A stretch of 64,000 nucleotides of DNA. Source: Pseudoscleropodium purum. Its lineage: Eukaryota > Streptophyta > Bryopsida > Hypnales > Brachytheciaceae. The notes under the pieces were generated by a model. It was not told the origin of the DNA, ran no database searches, and worked only from the letters and a program-made list of their open reading frames with translations. Location of the stretch: NCBI GenBank assembly GCA_963969395.1, contig OZ017797.1, positions 33,294,001 to 33,358,000 of the forward strand, given 5' to 3'. Shown here piece by piece: positions 1 through 11,781 of this stretch. Each line of letters starts with the position of its first letter. Position 1 is the stretch's first letter. Both the position numbers and the translations under genes were made by a program.

Positions 1-2487
1 GATTAAATACATAAAATTAATTTTAACACTTTGGCAATTAGAAATCATGAATTGAAAAAATATTAATTTTCCTAAATATATGTGAATAACTGAATATGCT
101 ATAAATTTGTGAAGTTCAAATATATGGTATACACTAAATTGTCCATTGTTTGCATTCATCAATACAAATTTTACATTTTGGAATTCCTATATCTAGAGAT
201 TTTCAAAATTGATTTAGAGTGACATGATGGAAATAGGTGCCTCCACTTTATTTGATTATTATAAAGAAATCTATTTTTCTACATCAAAATATTAATCACT
301 AATGGCATACTTCTATTTGGAGTCAAAATTGGAAAACAAGTTTTAAATTTTAATACTAATTTTCCAAAAGACAAAAACTTGCTTCTCCATACTTTTCATG
401 GGCCACATTGTATCATTTTGGCAACTAAATTTTTTTATTCTCTTATAAATTAATATTGTACTTTTCTACATAGAATTCCAAAAAATATATCTTTTTTTCA
501 AAAATTGAATAAGTTTTGTTATGGATGTCCACCCTAAGTGCTAAAATTAATTGATGGATGGGAATCACACAAGTTAATTTAAATGCTTGTACTGTACACC
601 ATACTAATAATGCAAATTGGAATTCATTTTGGAATTATGAAAATTTGCAAATCTCACTAATATAGTTTGCAATAATTTGAATATAGTATGGTCTACACTA
701 TTTTCATTCTATCTCAAATAATTATCATGATTTTAATACAAATATCATTGATATATTATGCAATTTTTAAAATAATTTCAATGAAAATTCATAGGATGAA
801 GTGCACTTTTCAAAACATTCATCATCCATCTACTAGATAGTTGAGTTTCTAGGGGGTCACTTGTAATCTAGCGTAATTAACTTTATTGGGGTATTCTTTC
901 AAATCCTTTCATGATAAGAAATTTTAAATAATGGAATAATACTAATAAATTTGTAAAAAAAGTTGTGTAAAAATAAAATTAATCTTATAGATCCTAAATT
1001 GTTACCTATTATCAAATTATAGCTATGTCTAATGCAACATTTGGATGAATTGCATCCAAGTTGAATAGTAAGCTATTTGTTGCCCACAATGTTGTTATTT
1101 GAATATTACTTAGAAGGATGACATTAGAAGAATTAATTCTTACAAATCAACAAAATGATTGTTAACAGATAAAAATAGCCCATATATTTGTACTAAATGT
1201 GGTTTGAACTTAATTAATGTATAAAGTATTAAAAAAATTCATCGCAATTGAAGATTTAAAAAAATTCATAATAGGTTTATATGTTGAAACCATGGATTTT
1301 TTTTTTGTAATACAAAATTATTAAAAATATATAATTTGGAATATTGAAAAATGTCATTTTGATGCACTTCTAAATGTAAATTATATTCAAACATGTTTTT
1401 ATTTAAAATTAGAAGTTTTATGAGTCTGTTTTTGTTATTAAAATCCTAAAATTTTAAAAATTGCAACAAAAAACACACAAAAATCCAAGATAGGTTTTCA
1501 CAATAAGATGTCAAATTGCTATAGTAACAAACTCATGCTATGATATGCTACAATAATGAGGAATGGAGATATATACTATCAAAATTTTTATAATTGATTG
1601 GCATGACACAAAACATATGATATGTATGATGAATACATGGTAAATTAGATGTTGCTACAAATGCCTCTAAACAATGTTGGATACATTATTTAATGGTTTC
1701 ATCCTAGTATAATTATGTTTGATTTATAAGTTTTATGTGTTGAATGATTCTTCAATGATAAGACTTCATCTTAGTATTAACTTGATTGAAGTTTTAAAAT
1801 TGCTTCTTTTCTTTGACTTGAGTATTGAAAAGAATTGACTCCAATCAAATGTTTAGTTGAAAATTGAGCCATAATGGTCAATTTGGTATCCACAATTTCC
1901 TATTTTTGATTGGTTTGTCTTTGGTATCTTTTGAATTTTTTTCCTTAATTTTAATATATACCATTTTTTACTTTACATTTGATATAAGATAGTGCACAAT
2001 GATTTGACTCTAATTTAAAATTTGAATCAACTTTAAAAAAATTTAACTAATTTGTAGAAACAACAACATTGTTTGTATTAGGGCTTTTATTTTTGGCAAA
2101 ATTTTGCAAGATAATTAGAAATCTAACTTCTCTAGCTTCATCCTTCCAAAAATTGGCCTTTGCCCTCTAGAGTGAGGGTAGCAAGGAGGACATTGGTCCA
2201 TAAAAAACCCCTTTATTTATATGTTATTCATAAGATTTAATTTTGAATTTGGCCTTATATTCTTGTCAAACTCATTAGGTTTTGATGATCATGATTTGTA
2301 GGACAATCCATTTCCATCCTTGTATCCAACTTACCCCTTCATTTCTAATTGATTCAAGTCCAAAAATGCAAGCAGCTTATCTTCTTCAACATATTGATTA
2401 TATAGTGTATGGAGTAGAGGTTGTTTGGTTTGACTTTTGTTGGTAGATGAGTTACAAGGGCATTATATTCAATTAGCTAGGGAGATA

Positions 2488-2625
2488 GTGGATGGTTGTT
2501 CATTCGTACCTTATTGTAGTGTGGATTTACTTTTGAACATTATATATGTATGTTCTAGTACTTGGAGCTTATAGCAATTACTATTAGCGATGCAGAGTGA
2601 CATAACAACTATCATGCTATTTGAT
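2488..2625 (+). repeat. direct repeat, copy 1 (partner 2999-3130)
   Basis: This block (beginning near GGATGGTTGTTCATTCGTACC) is clearly similar to 2999-3130 in the same orientation. The order of words is the same in both: a TGTTCATTC core, then GTGTGGATTT, then a TATGTATGT stretch, then AGTGACAT. The two copies have diverged by many substitutions and small indels. No coding potential is visible; the element type is unknown. Confidence 0.6.
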
Positions 2626-2998
2626 GACAATTGGCTATTAGGCTCTGTAAGGCATATTAGGAGGTAGTTGTAGACTTAGTATAGCCATAATGACTATGTA
2701 TTGGCCTTGGAGGGGCTATACTAATATTTTGGGATTGATGAAGGTGTGAATAGAGTCATTTGGGGGCACCTTTGGAGTTGTTGTAACCCTAAACCACCCC
2801 TTTTCTTATTCACTCTTATCAAGTCTTGCAAATGTTAGTGGTTTTGAGTTGAGAGGACTTGGAACATGTTGTAAAAATGATGGTTGGTGTTTTGCCAATC
2901 TTTTATGTAATGTGACTCATTTATTCAAAGTGTATTGCAAGACTAATCCATTTGAAACAAAGTAAAAATAATCTAGAAGATTTGGAGAAGCTTATTCT

Positions 2999-3130
2999 TG
3001 GATGGATGTTCATTCATGCCTTATCGCAATGTGGATTTGCTTTGAATATGTATGTGTATTCTAATACTTGTAGTTTATGACACATACTACTAGTGATACA
3101 AAGTGACATGATACCTACGATACTCTCTTG
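2999..3130 (+). repeat. direct repeat, copy 2 (partner 2488-2625)
   Basis: Diverged second copy of the block at 2488-2625, in direct orientation about 0.5 kb downstream. It keeps the words TGTTCATTCATGCC, GTGGATTTGC and AAGTGACATGA. It could be a local tandem-type duplication or two insertions of one short element; the flanks do not decide. Confidence 0.55.
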
Positions 3131-3329
3131 GAGTAAAATTTTGACCATTCATAAGTATATGATGTCAAGTTCACTTATGAAAAAATTTAAAAGCAATTGA
3201 AATGTCTAGCTTACATTAAATCAACATGCAATGCAAGGAGGTTAAATTAATTGGCAATACACTTGTCAATTTTTTGATGATTTTGTGTGCAATGAGGTAT
3301 TTTTTATTTAAAATTCAAATAGAAAAATG

Positions 3330-3783
3330 TTAGAGACAAAAATTTGGAGTATGTGTAAAAGATTTCAAGAAGTTTGACTTCACAAATTGCAAGATAATAG
3401 GACTTGAAGTTAAAAGAATTTTTTTTATGAAACCACTCCAATATAGCTAACAAATTTTGGCTACTCTGAGGATGTGATTTGAAGACTCAAATTTTTTTCT
3501 TTTAGACAATTGTATATCATATTTCAATAGTTACGTACATGCCAAATTTCAAAAGTTGATGAATTTTTTTGTCAAAAGATTCCCAAATTACCCAAGCTAC
3601 CCAAGAAATTTAGGGCACCATAACTTTTGATCTAGATACCTGATTGGGAAAAAAAAATTAACCAAGGAGGTACATGTTTTTACTTTGTGTTCAAGTTTCA
3701 TGAACATTTGATCCAAAATGACTTTGTAGGAACCTATCCAAGATTTCTTGCATACATTGAACAAATACTTGGTCTTGTAGGAG
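3330..3783 (-). mobile_element. TTAA-type MITE, truncated copy, reverse orientation
   Basis: The right end reads GGTCTTGTAGGAG followed by TTAA at 3784-3787, a decayed form of the common GGTCCTTTAGGGG-TTAA terminus. Internally, around 3380-3420, it carries the reverse complement of the subterminal block shared by other copies (family word ATATCTTGCAAT, here as ATTGCAAGATAATAG). The opposite terminus is not recognisable, so the left boundary is approximate. The right flank is homologous to 10969-11131, which has a TTAA at the same position but no such terminus next to it, a weak further hint of insertion here. Confidence 0.55.
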
Positions 3784-3935
3784 TTAAGGATTATAGCAAG
3801 TTTTAGATTTAGCACCACACCAACTTGTTGGTAATACTCATTAATAAGAATAAAACGCCACAACTCCACAAAAATGGCATTGTCAGAAGGTTCTCAAGGA
3901 ACAATAGTATACCTTTACATGTGTAAATTAAATAA
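3784..3935 (+). repeat. dispersed repeat, paralogue of 10969-11131
   Basis: This block shares long words with 10969-11131, including CCAACTTGTTGGTAAT, TCTCAAGGAACA (TCCTCAAGGAACA in the other copy) and ACATGTGT. Where the two differ, this copy often has T or A where the other has C or G. That is the pattern expected from decay of methylated cytosines. The partner lies in a GC-richer island, so this copy looks like the older or more silenced one. Confidence 0.65.
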
Positions 3936-4872
3936 TACTTAAAATATCTATTTAGTGTAACTAAATTTTGTAAAAAGTAATTCATGCATATCATTATATT
4001 ATCACTTTTAAAATTATTTGATTATAATCATTTTGAATGACTATTCCAACTTACAAAACCATTATTGAAAATTTATAAACATAACAAAAATTTGTCTTTT
4101 TATCTCAATGAAGGGCCATAATTATGAACTCTTCTAATTTCTTTAATTTTTTTTTACTAAAATAAGCATCAAATTTGGCCATGAAGTTTTCAAAATTGTT
4201 TAGAAGTAGATATCCCTTTTTAGCAATAGCACAAACTAGGATAGTATTGTCAAGGGTTGTGGTGCCTACAACTCATTTAACATTTGAGATTTTAGTTAGA
4301 TAACAAAAAAAATGGAGATAGAATTATAATAAGTGAATTCTTAGAAATACAAATTATAGTATGAACATCAGTCTAGAAGTCCTATTTTTTACACTACTTA
4401 TTGGATTAAAAACTAATAAAAATATTCATTGTAGATTTCTACCTCATTAACTATTTTTATGCACAAACAAAAGAATACTTCTATAACTTAGTTCAAATAA
4501 AAAAATCCTAAGAATTTTAAAATCTAAAAAATAAATTTAGAGACATTAATATCTTTTTAAAGTAAAAGATAGATGTAAAAAAATGTGACATAAAGTAAAA
4601 TAGATAAAAGTAAAAGTTTCAAAAACATATATATATTGATTTATTACAATCAATAAATTTATATTATATTAAATTACATTAATCAAATTTAATAAATAAT
4701 ATAAAATAATATATTATAAATACAAAGTTTAATAAAACTACTATTTATAGTTACAACAAATAGTTTTATTTTTCATTTATGATCAACTTTCAATGTGTAT
4801 GTATTGAGGCAACTTGGATTGAAAGGAGGACCCCCAAAATAGATATTCTTAACAACCCTAATCCATTTTAGA

Positions 4873-5658
4873 ATGGAAACCTTTTTTTCCAAAGAACCTT
4901 TTAGTCTAGAATTATTTAGTGTGATTCAAGAATGCAAAAAGAAACTTCAATCATCTATCTTTTTTGAAAGAATGATCAAACAGATAGAGTTCTTTCAAAT
5001 TTTGGAAACACTAAAGAATAATTACAAAGATTGTAAATCTACTCAAGACAAATCACAAGTTAAAATTGATGTGGTTGTATATGGAATAGGTTCAATTGTT
5101 GATAATAAAAGTTCACAATTACAACTTGCTTTGATCCTTCTTTTGAAACAAAAATATATTTGCATTGGAGACATCTATATATATGATCCAATTTTGTCAA
5201 AATTGGAATATAATATTATGACCGCTTTAGGATGCATACAAATCAAATATAATGAAAATGGAAGAAGGCATGCTTATAAGCCTACAATATTTTATATGCC
5301 TCATTGTAGTCTTCTATTGATGGACAATCTTTTGAGAGAAAATATCAAACCATGGTCCCTTGGATGGATTGCAATACTTGGAAATAGCATTACTAAATTT
5401 TGTGATATGTTTCACCTTCTTATACGCGATGGAGACTTGAAATACCTTAATGGTATTCAAAACCATTGCCTAGAATTTGATTTTGGGTGGCCAATTAAAT
5501 CTTTGTCTGCAACTTGGCATTTGTTTCCAAGAAAAGCAGTAAGAATATATATAAAAGAGAGAAGAAATCATATATGGATGTATCAATCATTAAGGATATT
5601 TATAGATTTGTTTCAAGACATTGAAGTCCTAAAAGCAGTAGGATTGACTTTGAAATGA
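4873..5658 (+). CDS. SRR1-like protein, intronless, 261 aa
   Basis: The predicted protein matches the SRR1 (Sensitivity to Red light Reduced 1) domain family; in Arabidopsis SRR1 acts in phytochrome B signalling and circadian clock control. Visible family hallmarks are YGIGSI at residues 70-75, the helix SQLQLALILLL at 81-91, a YDP at 104-106, the MPHC motif at 142-145 and an LGNS motif at 169-172, in the family order and spacing. The length is close to that of known plant SRR1 proteins. An N-terminal amphipathic region (about 15-45) and a C-terminal SATWHLF segment (212-218) also fit. No signal peptide or membrane helix is seen. The start is the first ATG of the frame, with AT-rich DNA upstream. 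There is no intron, so it could be a single-exon paralogue or a retrocopy, but no poly(A) tail was found. A frameshifted paralogue lies at 20421-22823. Whether this copy is expressed cannot be told from sequence. Confidence 0.85.
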   Translation: METFFSKEPFSLELFSVIQECKKKLQSSIFFERMIKQIEFFQILETLKNNYKDCKSTQDKSQVKIDVVVYGIGSIVDNKSSQLQLALILLLKQKYICIGDIYIYDPILSKLEYNIMTALGCIQIKYNENGRRHAYKPTIFYMPHCSLLLMDNLLRENIKPWSLGWIAILGNSITKFCDMFHLLIRDGDLKYLNGIQNHCLEFDFGWPIKSLSATWHLFPRKAVRIYIKERRNHIWMYQSLRIFIDLFQDIEVLKAVGLTLK

Positions 5659-6337
5659 ATAAACATTGTAAACATCAAACTTTAGCCTTAGCCATCTTTG
5701 ACGCTTAGTAAATAGCCAACATTTGTCTTCTTATTATATAGTTAGTGAATTGCCAATATACATCTTTTCATTGATTAATAAATAGACAAGATCATCAATT
5801 TTGATGCTTACATTTTGTATTTTAATCTATTTTGGCAATGTACCATGAGTGCTTATTCACTATCATCTCAAAAGAGACATACAAGGAAGCTTTAAACTTT
5901 TACTAATTGTGATTAAATGCAACGTCTTGAACCAATTTTCTAGTTAACAAAAATTCACAAGGGCTGTGTGGCACCAAAGTACTAGTGGTCATTTTTTTGG
6001 TATTGGAAATGGACTTGTGAATTTTTTTACCTAAATTCTTCAAATCATACATTAGAGTCACTAAGCAATTTCAACAAAGGATATGGAATAATTCATTATG
6101 TATATGTTGTATTTGAATGTATGAAAATTGATATCCATTTTTATACTTGTACTATATGTATACTGTAACCATGTATGCTCATAGGAGGTGCAATTCTTTT
6201 TAAATATTTTTTATTTCTATAACCTCAAATTTTCAAGATATAATTAACGGTTTACGAACTCTGATTACACAATTAATCTCTATCAAAGAACCCAAAAGGT
6301 GATTTTCACCAATCAATCAAGAATCAAAACTATACAT

Positions 6338-7123
6338 TGTTATGATGTGGGCCGTCTATTAGTTAAATTTTGGCATCTTACGTCTATTAAGGTTAGATCT
6401 AAGTTGTGAGAGGGCTAGGTTTGATAGGAAGTTGGGTTCTTTAGGGATTTAGCTTCTTTGGGGATTTAGCCTCGTTGGGAGGTTAGATCTTCGAGAAGGG
6501 TGGTCTTGTGAAAAGGGTTGGAGGGGCCATTTGTCCCTTATGGTTTATAGCCTTGGGACCCTCTAGTGGGAATTTAAAGGCTTGGCTCTCTCTTACAGGT
6601 ATCACTTTTTTAGTGACTTCTTATGATTACTTTTTTTATAGAACTTGTTGGACATTCCTTCAATACATTCTATTAAGGGTATTCTTTTAGGACAGTCTTT
6701 TGTAGGTTCTTGGGTGGGACTTTTTTTGTACTTTAGAGGTTTACGAGTACTTCAACTCGAGGTTATTTTAGGCTTAGATATTGGCTATTCTTTTCGTAGT
6801 GTTGATAGTTGAATGCTATTCTTTTTGTATGAGATGATTTTTTTCTTTAGATTCTTAAGAGGATTGTTCTTTTGAGCTGTGAGGGCGTAGTAGGCAAACT
6901 TAAGAGGGTTTCAAGTGCTATTGCAACTAGCACGTATGAGGATTGAGGTTGAAAAGTTGGTTTGAAGTTAGTTTGATAGGAACTACTTTCTTTTGGAGTT
7001 TGTCATTAATTTGGATGTGAGATTAGGATTTTTAAAGGTCTTTTTCCCTTCTTTCCTTTTCACAAACACTTATCACAACTAGGAGCCCCAAGCTTTTCTG
7101 GATAGACAACAAATCCTACAACA
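6338..7123 (+). mobile_element. solo-LTR-like element, copy 1
   Basis: The 786-bp block starts TGTTATGATGTGGGCC and ends ATCCTACAACA, so it has TG...CA ends. It is flanked by an imperfect 4-bp duplication (ACAT on the left, ATAT on the right). The paralogous segment around 23455-23475 continues through this point without the element (TATACATACTTATCAT), so it is a clean insertion. The same element, reverse-complemented, sits at 21069-21755. No open reading frame or internal retrotransposon region is present, which fits a solo LTR or a small TRIM-like remnant. Family affiliation cannot be assigned. Confidence 0.75.
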
Positions 7124-7145
7124 ATATACTTGTCATGTATTTGAA

Positions 7146-8160
7146 ATAATCTCTAAAAGGCTAGCATGTGCTTTTTGGCTACATAACAAATTTAGGCAAA
7201 GTATGTATGATTGGAGATTTCTATACTTTTGGCCCAAGTTTTAAATGAAGGCGGTGATGAGAAATAATCTTTCACATGCACTAAATTTTATGAAATTTGA
7301 AAACATGAGCAAAAAATTATAGCCTAATATGTTACATTTTTCAAAAATGGGTAGTACGGGCAGATAAAAAATTCACTTTTTCAATAAACAAAATTTTTTT
7401 AATTGGTTTTCTAGACTTAGATGTATGTGGAAAGCTTTGAGTCATTCCATTTTGATCAATGAGTCCAAAGTTATGAGGATTTTTTTGTTTGCAGGCAGTT
7501 ATGGATTCTCTACTTTAAAATAAACTTTGAAGTGCTATATCTTATCCAATTTTCCATATTTTTGGAAATAAAATAAAATCATAAGATGTAGATTGTTTAT
7601 TACAACATTGCAACCAATGGGATTGACATTTTGTAATTCAATAATTAAATTCTCAAAAATTTTGTATTTTGAATCATTCTCTATTACTACCTATTTACTA
7701 TTTTTCCTATATGTTGTACATTTCCAAATGATTTGAAAATTTTCAAGCATGCGGCGAACTTCTTTAAGAATAAAAATTCAAAGAAGCACCACCATTTTGG
7801 ACATTTTTTCATAAAAAAGTGAACTTGTATATAGTAGTAGTACATAGTATATAGTAGTAGTATGAAAGTAACCACCCAAAAGATGTTAACATCTTTTGAG
7901 TACATAGTGAGCTTGTGAAGTGCAATTGACTAATTTTTGCAGGGCCAAAAAAATGATTTCAGTGAGTTTGAATTCATATATCTTACAATCTACGTAGAGA
8001 TTTTTGAAATTTTTACCACATGTTTTAAAGTCAAAATACTAGAAGATCATATGATTATATATGTCATCAATTTTTTTTTTTCAAAAATTTTGTACTTGTA
8101 CTAAAAATGGCTATTTTTTTTAGTGTTTTCTATGAAAATATAGTCATGAAACTTTAGGGG
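7146..8160 (+). mobile_element. TTAA-type MITE, family A copy A1
   Basis: This is a non-autonomous DNA element about 1.0 kb long. The left end CTCTAAAAGG follows a decayed ATAA, and the right end ACTTTAGGGG is followed by TTAA at 8161-8164. Internal sequence matches 16793-17754 in the same orientation and 43000-43925 in reverse. The paralogous segment has an empty site at 23484-23487, where a single TTAA joins the same two flanks (CATATACATAAA on the left, AATATGAAAACCAT on the right). No transposase is encoded. Confidence 0.85.
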
Positions 8161-8401
8161 TTAAAATATTAAAACCATCACATATCAATTCAATATTGTA
8201 GAAATAGTTATATATTATTGAATCATTTTGTATAATGATATCCATGTTGATATTTTTTTGTTCATTTGACAACTCCAACAATGGTAGCATAAATACTTAA
8301 AAAAATGGTTAAGGATTTTGGTATCAAACCTAAAAGTCTATCATATTCAAAGGAATTCATTATATGCTTAGTAGATGCAATGTTTTTCTTTGTACCATAA
8401 A

Positions 8402-8805
8402 AATTTAATAACTATTAGTAAGAAACCATTCATTAATCTAGTCATAATAACTTTATAAATCTTCAAGTTTGATCTAATATATAACTAACTTTGTTTGTTT
8501 TGAGCAATTCTCTTTTTGGGAGGAATAGACGACTAGACACAATTCTTGCTTTTATAGGCTATAGCACTAATACGAGATTACTCACAATAAAAAACCTATC
8601 TATAATGCTCTCTTAATATTCAATACAACTTGGATAAAATCTCAAAGGTAGTTATTAATCAAAATGATTGATTATGGGGTTTAACAAACATAAATAAGGA
8701 TTTTTTTAGTATAAAGACTTGGTTTTAGAAATGAATGCCATGGATGTACTAGAATAAATACTTCCTACCATGTCTATATAAAAATAGATTGTTGTTGGAT
8801 ACCAA
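8402..8805. other. block present only in duplication copy I
   Basis: Copy II passes from about 23735 to 23742 without this roughly 400-bp stretch, while both flanks align. It may be an insertion in copy I or a deletion in copy II. No terminal repeats are obvious. It contains no gene that I recognise. Confidence 0.5.
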
Positions 8806-9513
8806 TTAAAGAAATAATAGTAATCTTTAGATCACATATTTTTGTACTCAAGATTGGGTTATACCAAGACCATTTGAAGCAAGGGACCACTCGCTTTTTT
8901 ATAGAGGTGATTGGCCAAAAATTGGGTTGAGGTCTAACTTAAGTTTATATTTAGGCCAAGGTTCAAGCTACTCATAATAAAGGAAAAATTCATTTGGAAC
9001 TTAATATGTTTGGTTGAAAATAGACGATGTTTTTTTAAATTTCAAAAATCATTCTTATATTTCCCACCACTTTGAAATTGGCATCAATGCTTGACAAAAT
9101 TCTAGGATACCATTAGACCTTCAACTTTACAATTGCAATTTTCATCTATTCAAATAATCTTGTAATCTCTACATTAGTTGAAATTGGATACAACCTTTAA
9201 TGAAGCTAAGTCCACCTAATTGCACCCCCACCTAAATGCATCACTATGCACACCCCTTTTTATTTTTTTATTATTTAGTTACAAATATAAATATTTAACC
9301 ATTACATCCTTGACCATCCATATATGCAATGGATAATGGGTATTTTAAAAAGTCTATTCATCCAATTCATATTCATTACAGACATTTCAAAGATAGGAGT
9401 GTAATATGTCAAAAAAAAAGGGATCTTTAGTTGGAACATTTAGGAGTTAAAGTAAAAGTCCTTTAACTTCTAAAATCCATGAAGGATCTTTCTTTCATTG
9501 AATTCCACAAAAA

Positions 9514-10437
9514 CCCTAAAGTTCCTTGACTATGTTTTTGTCAAAAAAGCTTCAAAATTGCCATTTCTTATACAAGTTTCAAAATTTAGAAAAAAAACAT
9601 TTTTGGACACATGTAACCATAGGATCTTGAAGTACACTAGTTTTAAGAGATGTGGTAAGAATTTCAGAAATTTCCACTATGTAGATTGCAAGATATTAGC
9701 ATTTGAAGTGACAAAAATCATTTTTTGGTCCCTGCAAAAATCCAGACAGCTGAACTTCACAAGGTCATATTTATATGAAAATTGTTCAAAGTGATTTCAA
9801 CTCTTTGGATTCATTCTTCAAGGCATGATGGCTACATGCTTAAAAAAATTTAGATCATTTGAAATTGTACAATATATAGGAAAAAAATAGTAAGTAGAAA
9901 GATGTAGAAAATGGTTCAAAATACTAAATTATTAACAATTTATTTATAGAAACAAAAAATGCCAATTCCAATGGTTGTAATATTGTAATAAACAATCTTC
10001 ACCTAATGTTTTTATTTTTTTCCAAAAATATTGAAAATTGAGTTCAATAAAGAACTTCAAAGTTTATTTTGGAGTAGAAAATCCATAATTGCCTACAAAC
10101 TAAAATACCTCATAACTTTTGACTCATTTATTAAAATGGAAATGATCCCAAGCTTTTAATGTATGTATAAATTTAAAATACCCATTTCAAATTTGGATTT
10201 TTGAAAATAATGATTTTTTCAGATCTGCCTAGACTGCCCAAGTTGAGAAACAAACTACATATTAGGCCATAACTTTTTACTCATATTTTCAAATGTCCTG
10301 AAATTTAGTGCACATAAAAGATAATCCTCATCCACACCTTCTATCAAAATTTGGGCCAAAAACATGGAAATCTCTAGTCACATGTACCTATCCAAAATTT
10401 CTATGTTGCCAAAAAATGTAGTTTGGTCCTTTAGGGG
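9514..10437 (-). mobile_element. TTAA-type MITE, family A copy A2, reverse orientation
   Basis: The right boundary reads GTTTGGTCCTTTAGGGG followed by TTAA at 10438-10441. This is the reverse complement of the left end of the copy at 16793. The other end begins CCCTAAAGTTCCTTGACTAT, matching the reverse complement of the right end of copy A1. Its flanking TTAA has decayed to an A-run. Interior similarity runs throughout to the copies at 43000 and 62350. No protein is encoded; the 98-aa ORF inside is not conserved among copies. Confidence 0.8.
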
Positions 10438-10968
10438 TTAAAAACTACTATTCCTATTGCAAAATACAAAATACTTTAGAAATTTTTTTTTTCAAATATA
10501 TTTAACTAAAGGATCTTGCATTGGATTAGTATATTGAGAATGTATGGAAGAAACTATGGGACCTTGATAATGTGGATTGCAAAATATTTGTGTTTAAAGT
10601 GAAGAAATTTTTTATTTTTGCACCTTGGGTGCCTACATTTTAAGGCTTTGAATCTTCTTGGCTTAGATTTTTGCACTATACATGGTGAATTATATATATT
10701 TTGAAAAATTCCCACTACAAGAGAAAGGGGTGCTTGAAGTGAGTTTTTAAGTATAGTCTTAGAGATAAGATTTTAAGTAATGACCTTTAAGGAGATTTTC
10801 AACAAAAATTTACTAGAAATACATGTAAATACAAAGTCAAACTAATGTACAAGACCTCCCCATTTTCATACACAATTCAAAAGTTGAATAGTTGCGCGTT
10901 TGTCCTACAAAGGAGGATTCTTTATCATTCAGTAGACAAAAAAATCAGCGGCAATGTTGTTTAGGCGT

Positions 10969-11131
10969 CGTTAAAGTAAGTTTTAGCTTCAGCACCACCC
11001 CAACTTGTTGGTAATAACTTGACTCGGCAAGAACAAAACCCCACAAGTGGCTCCACAAGGTTTGGATTGAGGGAAGGTTCCTCAAGGAACAGTCCAGTCC
11101 AGTAGCATTCCCTCACATGTGTCAATTAAAA
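10969..11131 (+). repeat. dispersed repeat, paralogue of 3784-3935
   Basis: Homologous to 3784-3935 in the same orientation (shared words CCAACTTGTTGGTAAT and CTCAAGGAACA). This copy keeps more C and G and lies at the edge of the GC island. It has a single TTAA at its left edge where copy 3784 abuts a transposon end. Confidence 0.65.
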
Positions 11132-11402
11132 TAGAGAATAATAAAACCGTTGAGGACCATGATATCTCGTCCCTTTTCAGTGTTATATATTAAGGTAGTA
11201 CCTCTCTTACCCACAGTAAGTTAACTTCCAAGCTATCAACTCACCCTCTCACTCTACTTTAGTTGCACTGAGTGTCTCACAGACCACTCAAACTCAAATG
11301 GGCTTCACTTCGCATGTGAGTGTTGTCAAATCAGATGTGTGCAGCAACTTTCAAACTGCTCATCAAAAGGTGAGGTGAGGTTGTCCTTGTGGAATGTGCA
11401 AG

Positions 11403-11409
11403 TAGAGAG

Positions 11410-11440
<31 letters not shown>

Positions 11441-11445
11441 GAGAG
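11403..11445 (+). repeat. GA microsatellite
   Basis: An almost pure GA dinucleotide run interrupted by two AAAG steps. Plant 5' leaders and promoters often carry such GA tracts, and this one sits about 200 bp downstream of a TATA-like word near 11185 (GTTATATATTAAGG). No start codon context downstream is convincing. Confidence 0.8.
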
Positions 11446-11744
11446 TGGAGCATATTCATAGTTATTACTCAGCTTTTGGCTTATTAGCAAGTGGGGAAAG
11501 CATGATTGGTTCCATATACAGTCGTATCTCTTGGGCCACCGATTTCCGAATGGAACTGAGATTACCTACTTTGGATCTCACCAGATTGGGCTCTCGCACC
11601 CAAAAATCTCCCCACAGGCACAGCCCTATGAAAACTCCCAAAAATCACATTCCTACCGAAAGCGACAATTACAGATAGGCTCAAGAAAGCTCCCTAGCTC
11701 CGTTTTTATTATTATAGATCAGGAAAAGACGGAGAACGGAACGG

Positions 11745-11781
11745 AACGAGAGAGGGAGGGAGGAAGGGAGGGAGGGAGGGA
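11745..11781 (+). repeat. GGGA-type purine tract
   Basis: A run of GGGA and GGAA tetranucleotides on the plus strand. The same type of tract occurs on the other strand at 15756-15806, so the two tracts are inverted relative to each other across the island. Confidence 0.8.

Larger units (their letters stand above)
1..3330. other. AT-rich intergenic DNA, no gene seen
   Basis: The stretch is strongly AT-rich, has stop codons in all frames, and shows no recognisable protein, RNA gene or intact transposon. The only structure I can support is a direct repeat of about 135 bp in its right part, annotated separately. It probably consists of very old, decayed repeats. Confidence 0.6.
3945..9255 (+). 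repeat. segmental duplication, copy I (partner 19565-24185)
   Basis: The whole interval aligns in direct orientation with 19565-24185. It includes the upstream region, the SRR1-like gene, its 3' flank and about 1 kb beyond. Shared anchors are the words near 3975 and 19597 (ATTCATGCATAT), the SRR1-like coding sequence, the 3' flank starting GAATTGCCAATATACAT, and the tail around ACATTAGTTGAAATTGGATA. Differences in length come from insertions. Copy I uniquely holds a solo-LTR-like element (6338-7123), a TTAA element (7146-8160) and an extra block at about 8402-8805. Copy II holds different insertions. Boundaries are good to a few tens of bases. Confidence 0.85.

Noticed and set aside
7687..7905. 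72-codon minus-strand ORF
   Set aside because: It lies inside MITE A1 and is not conserved as a frame in A3, A4 or A5.
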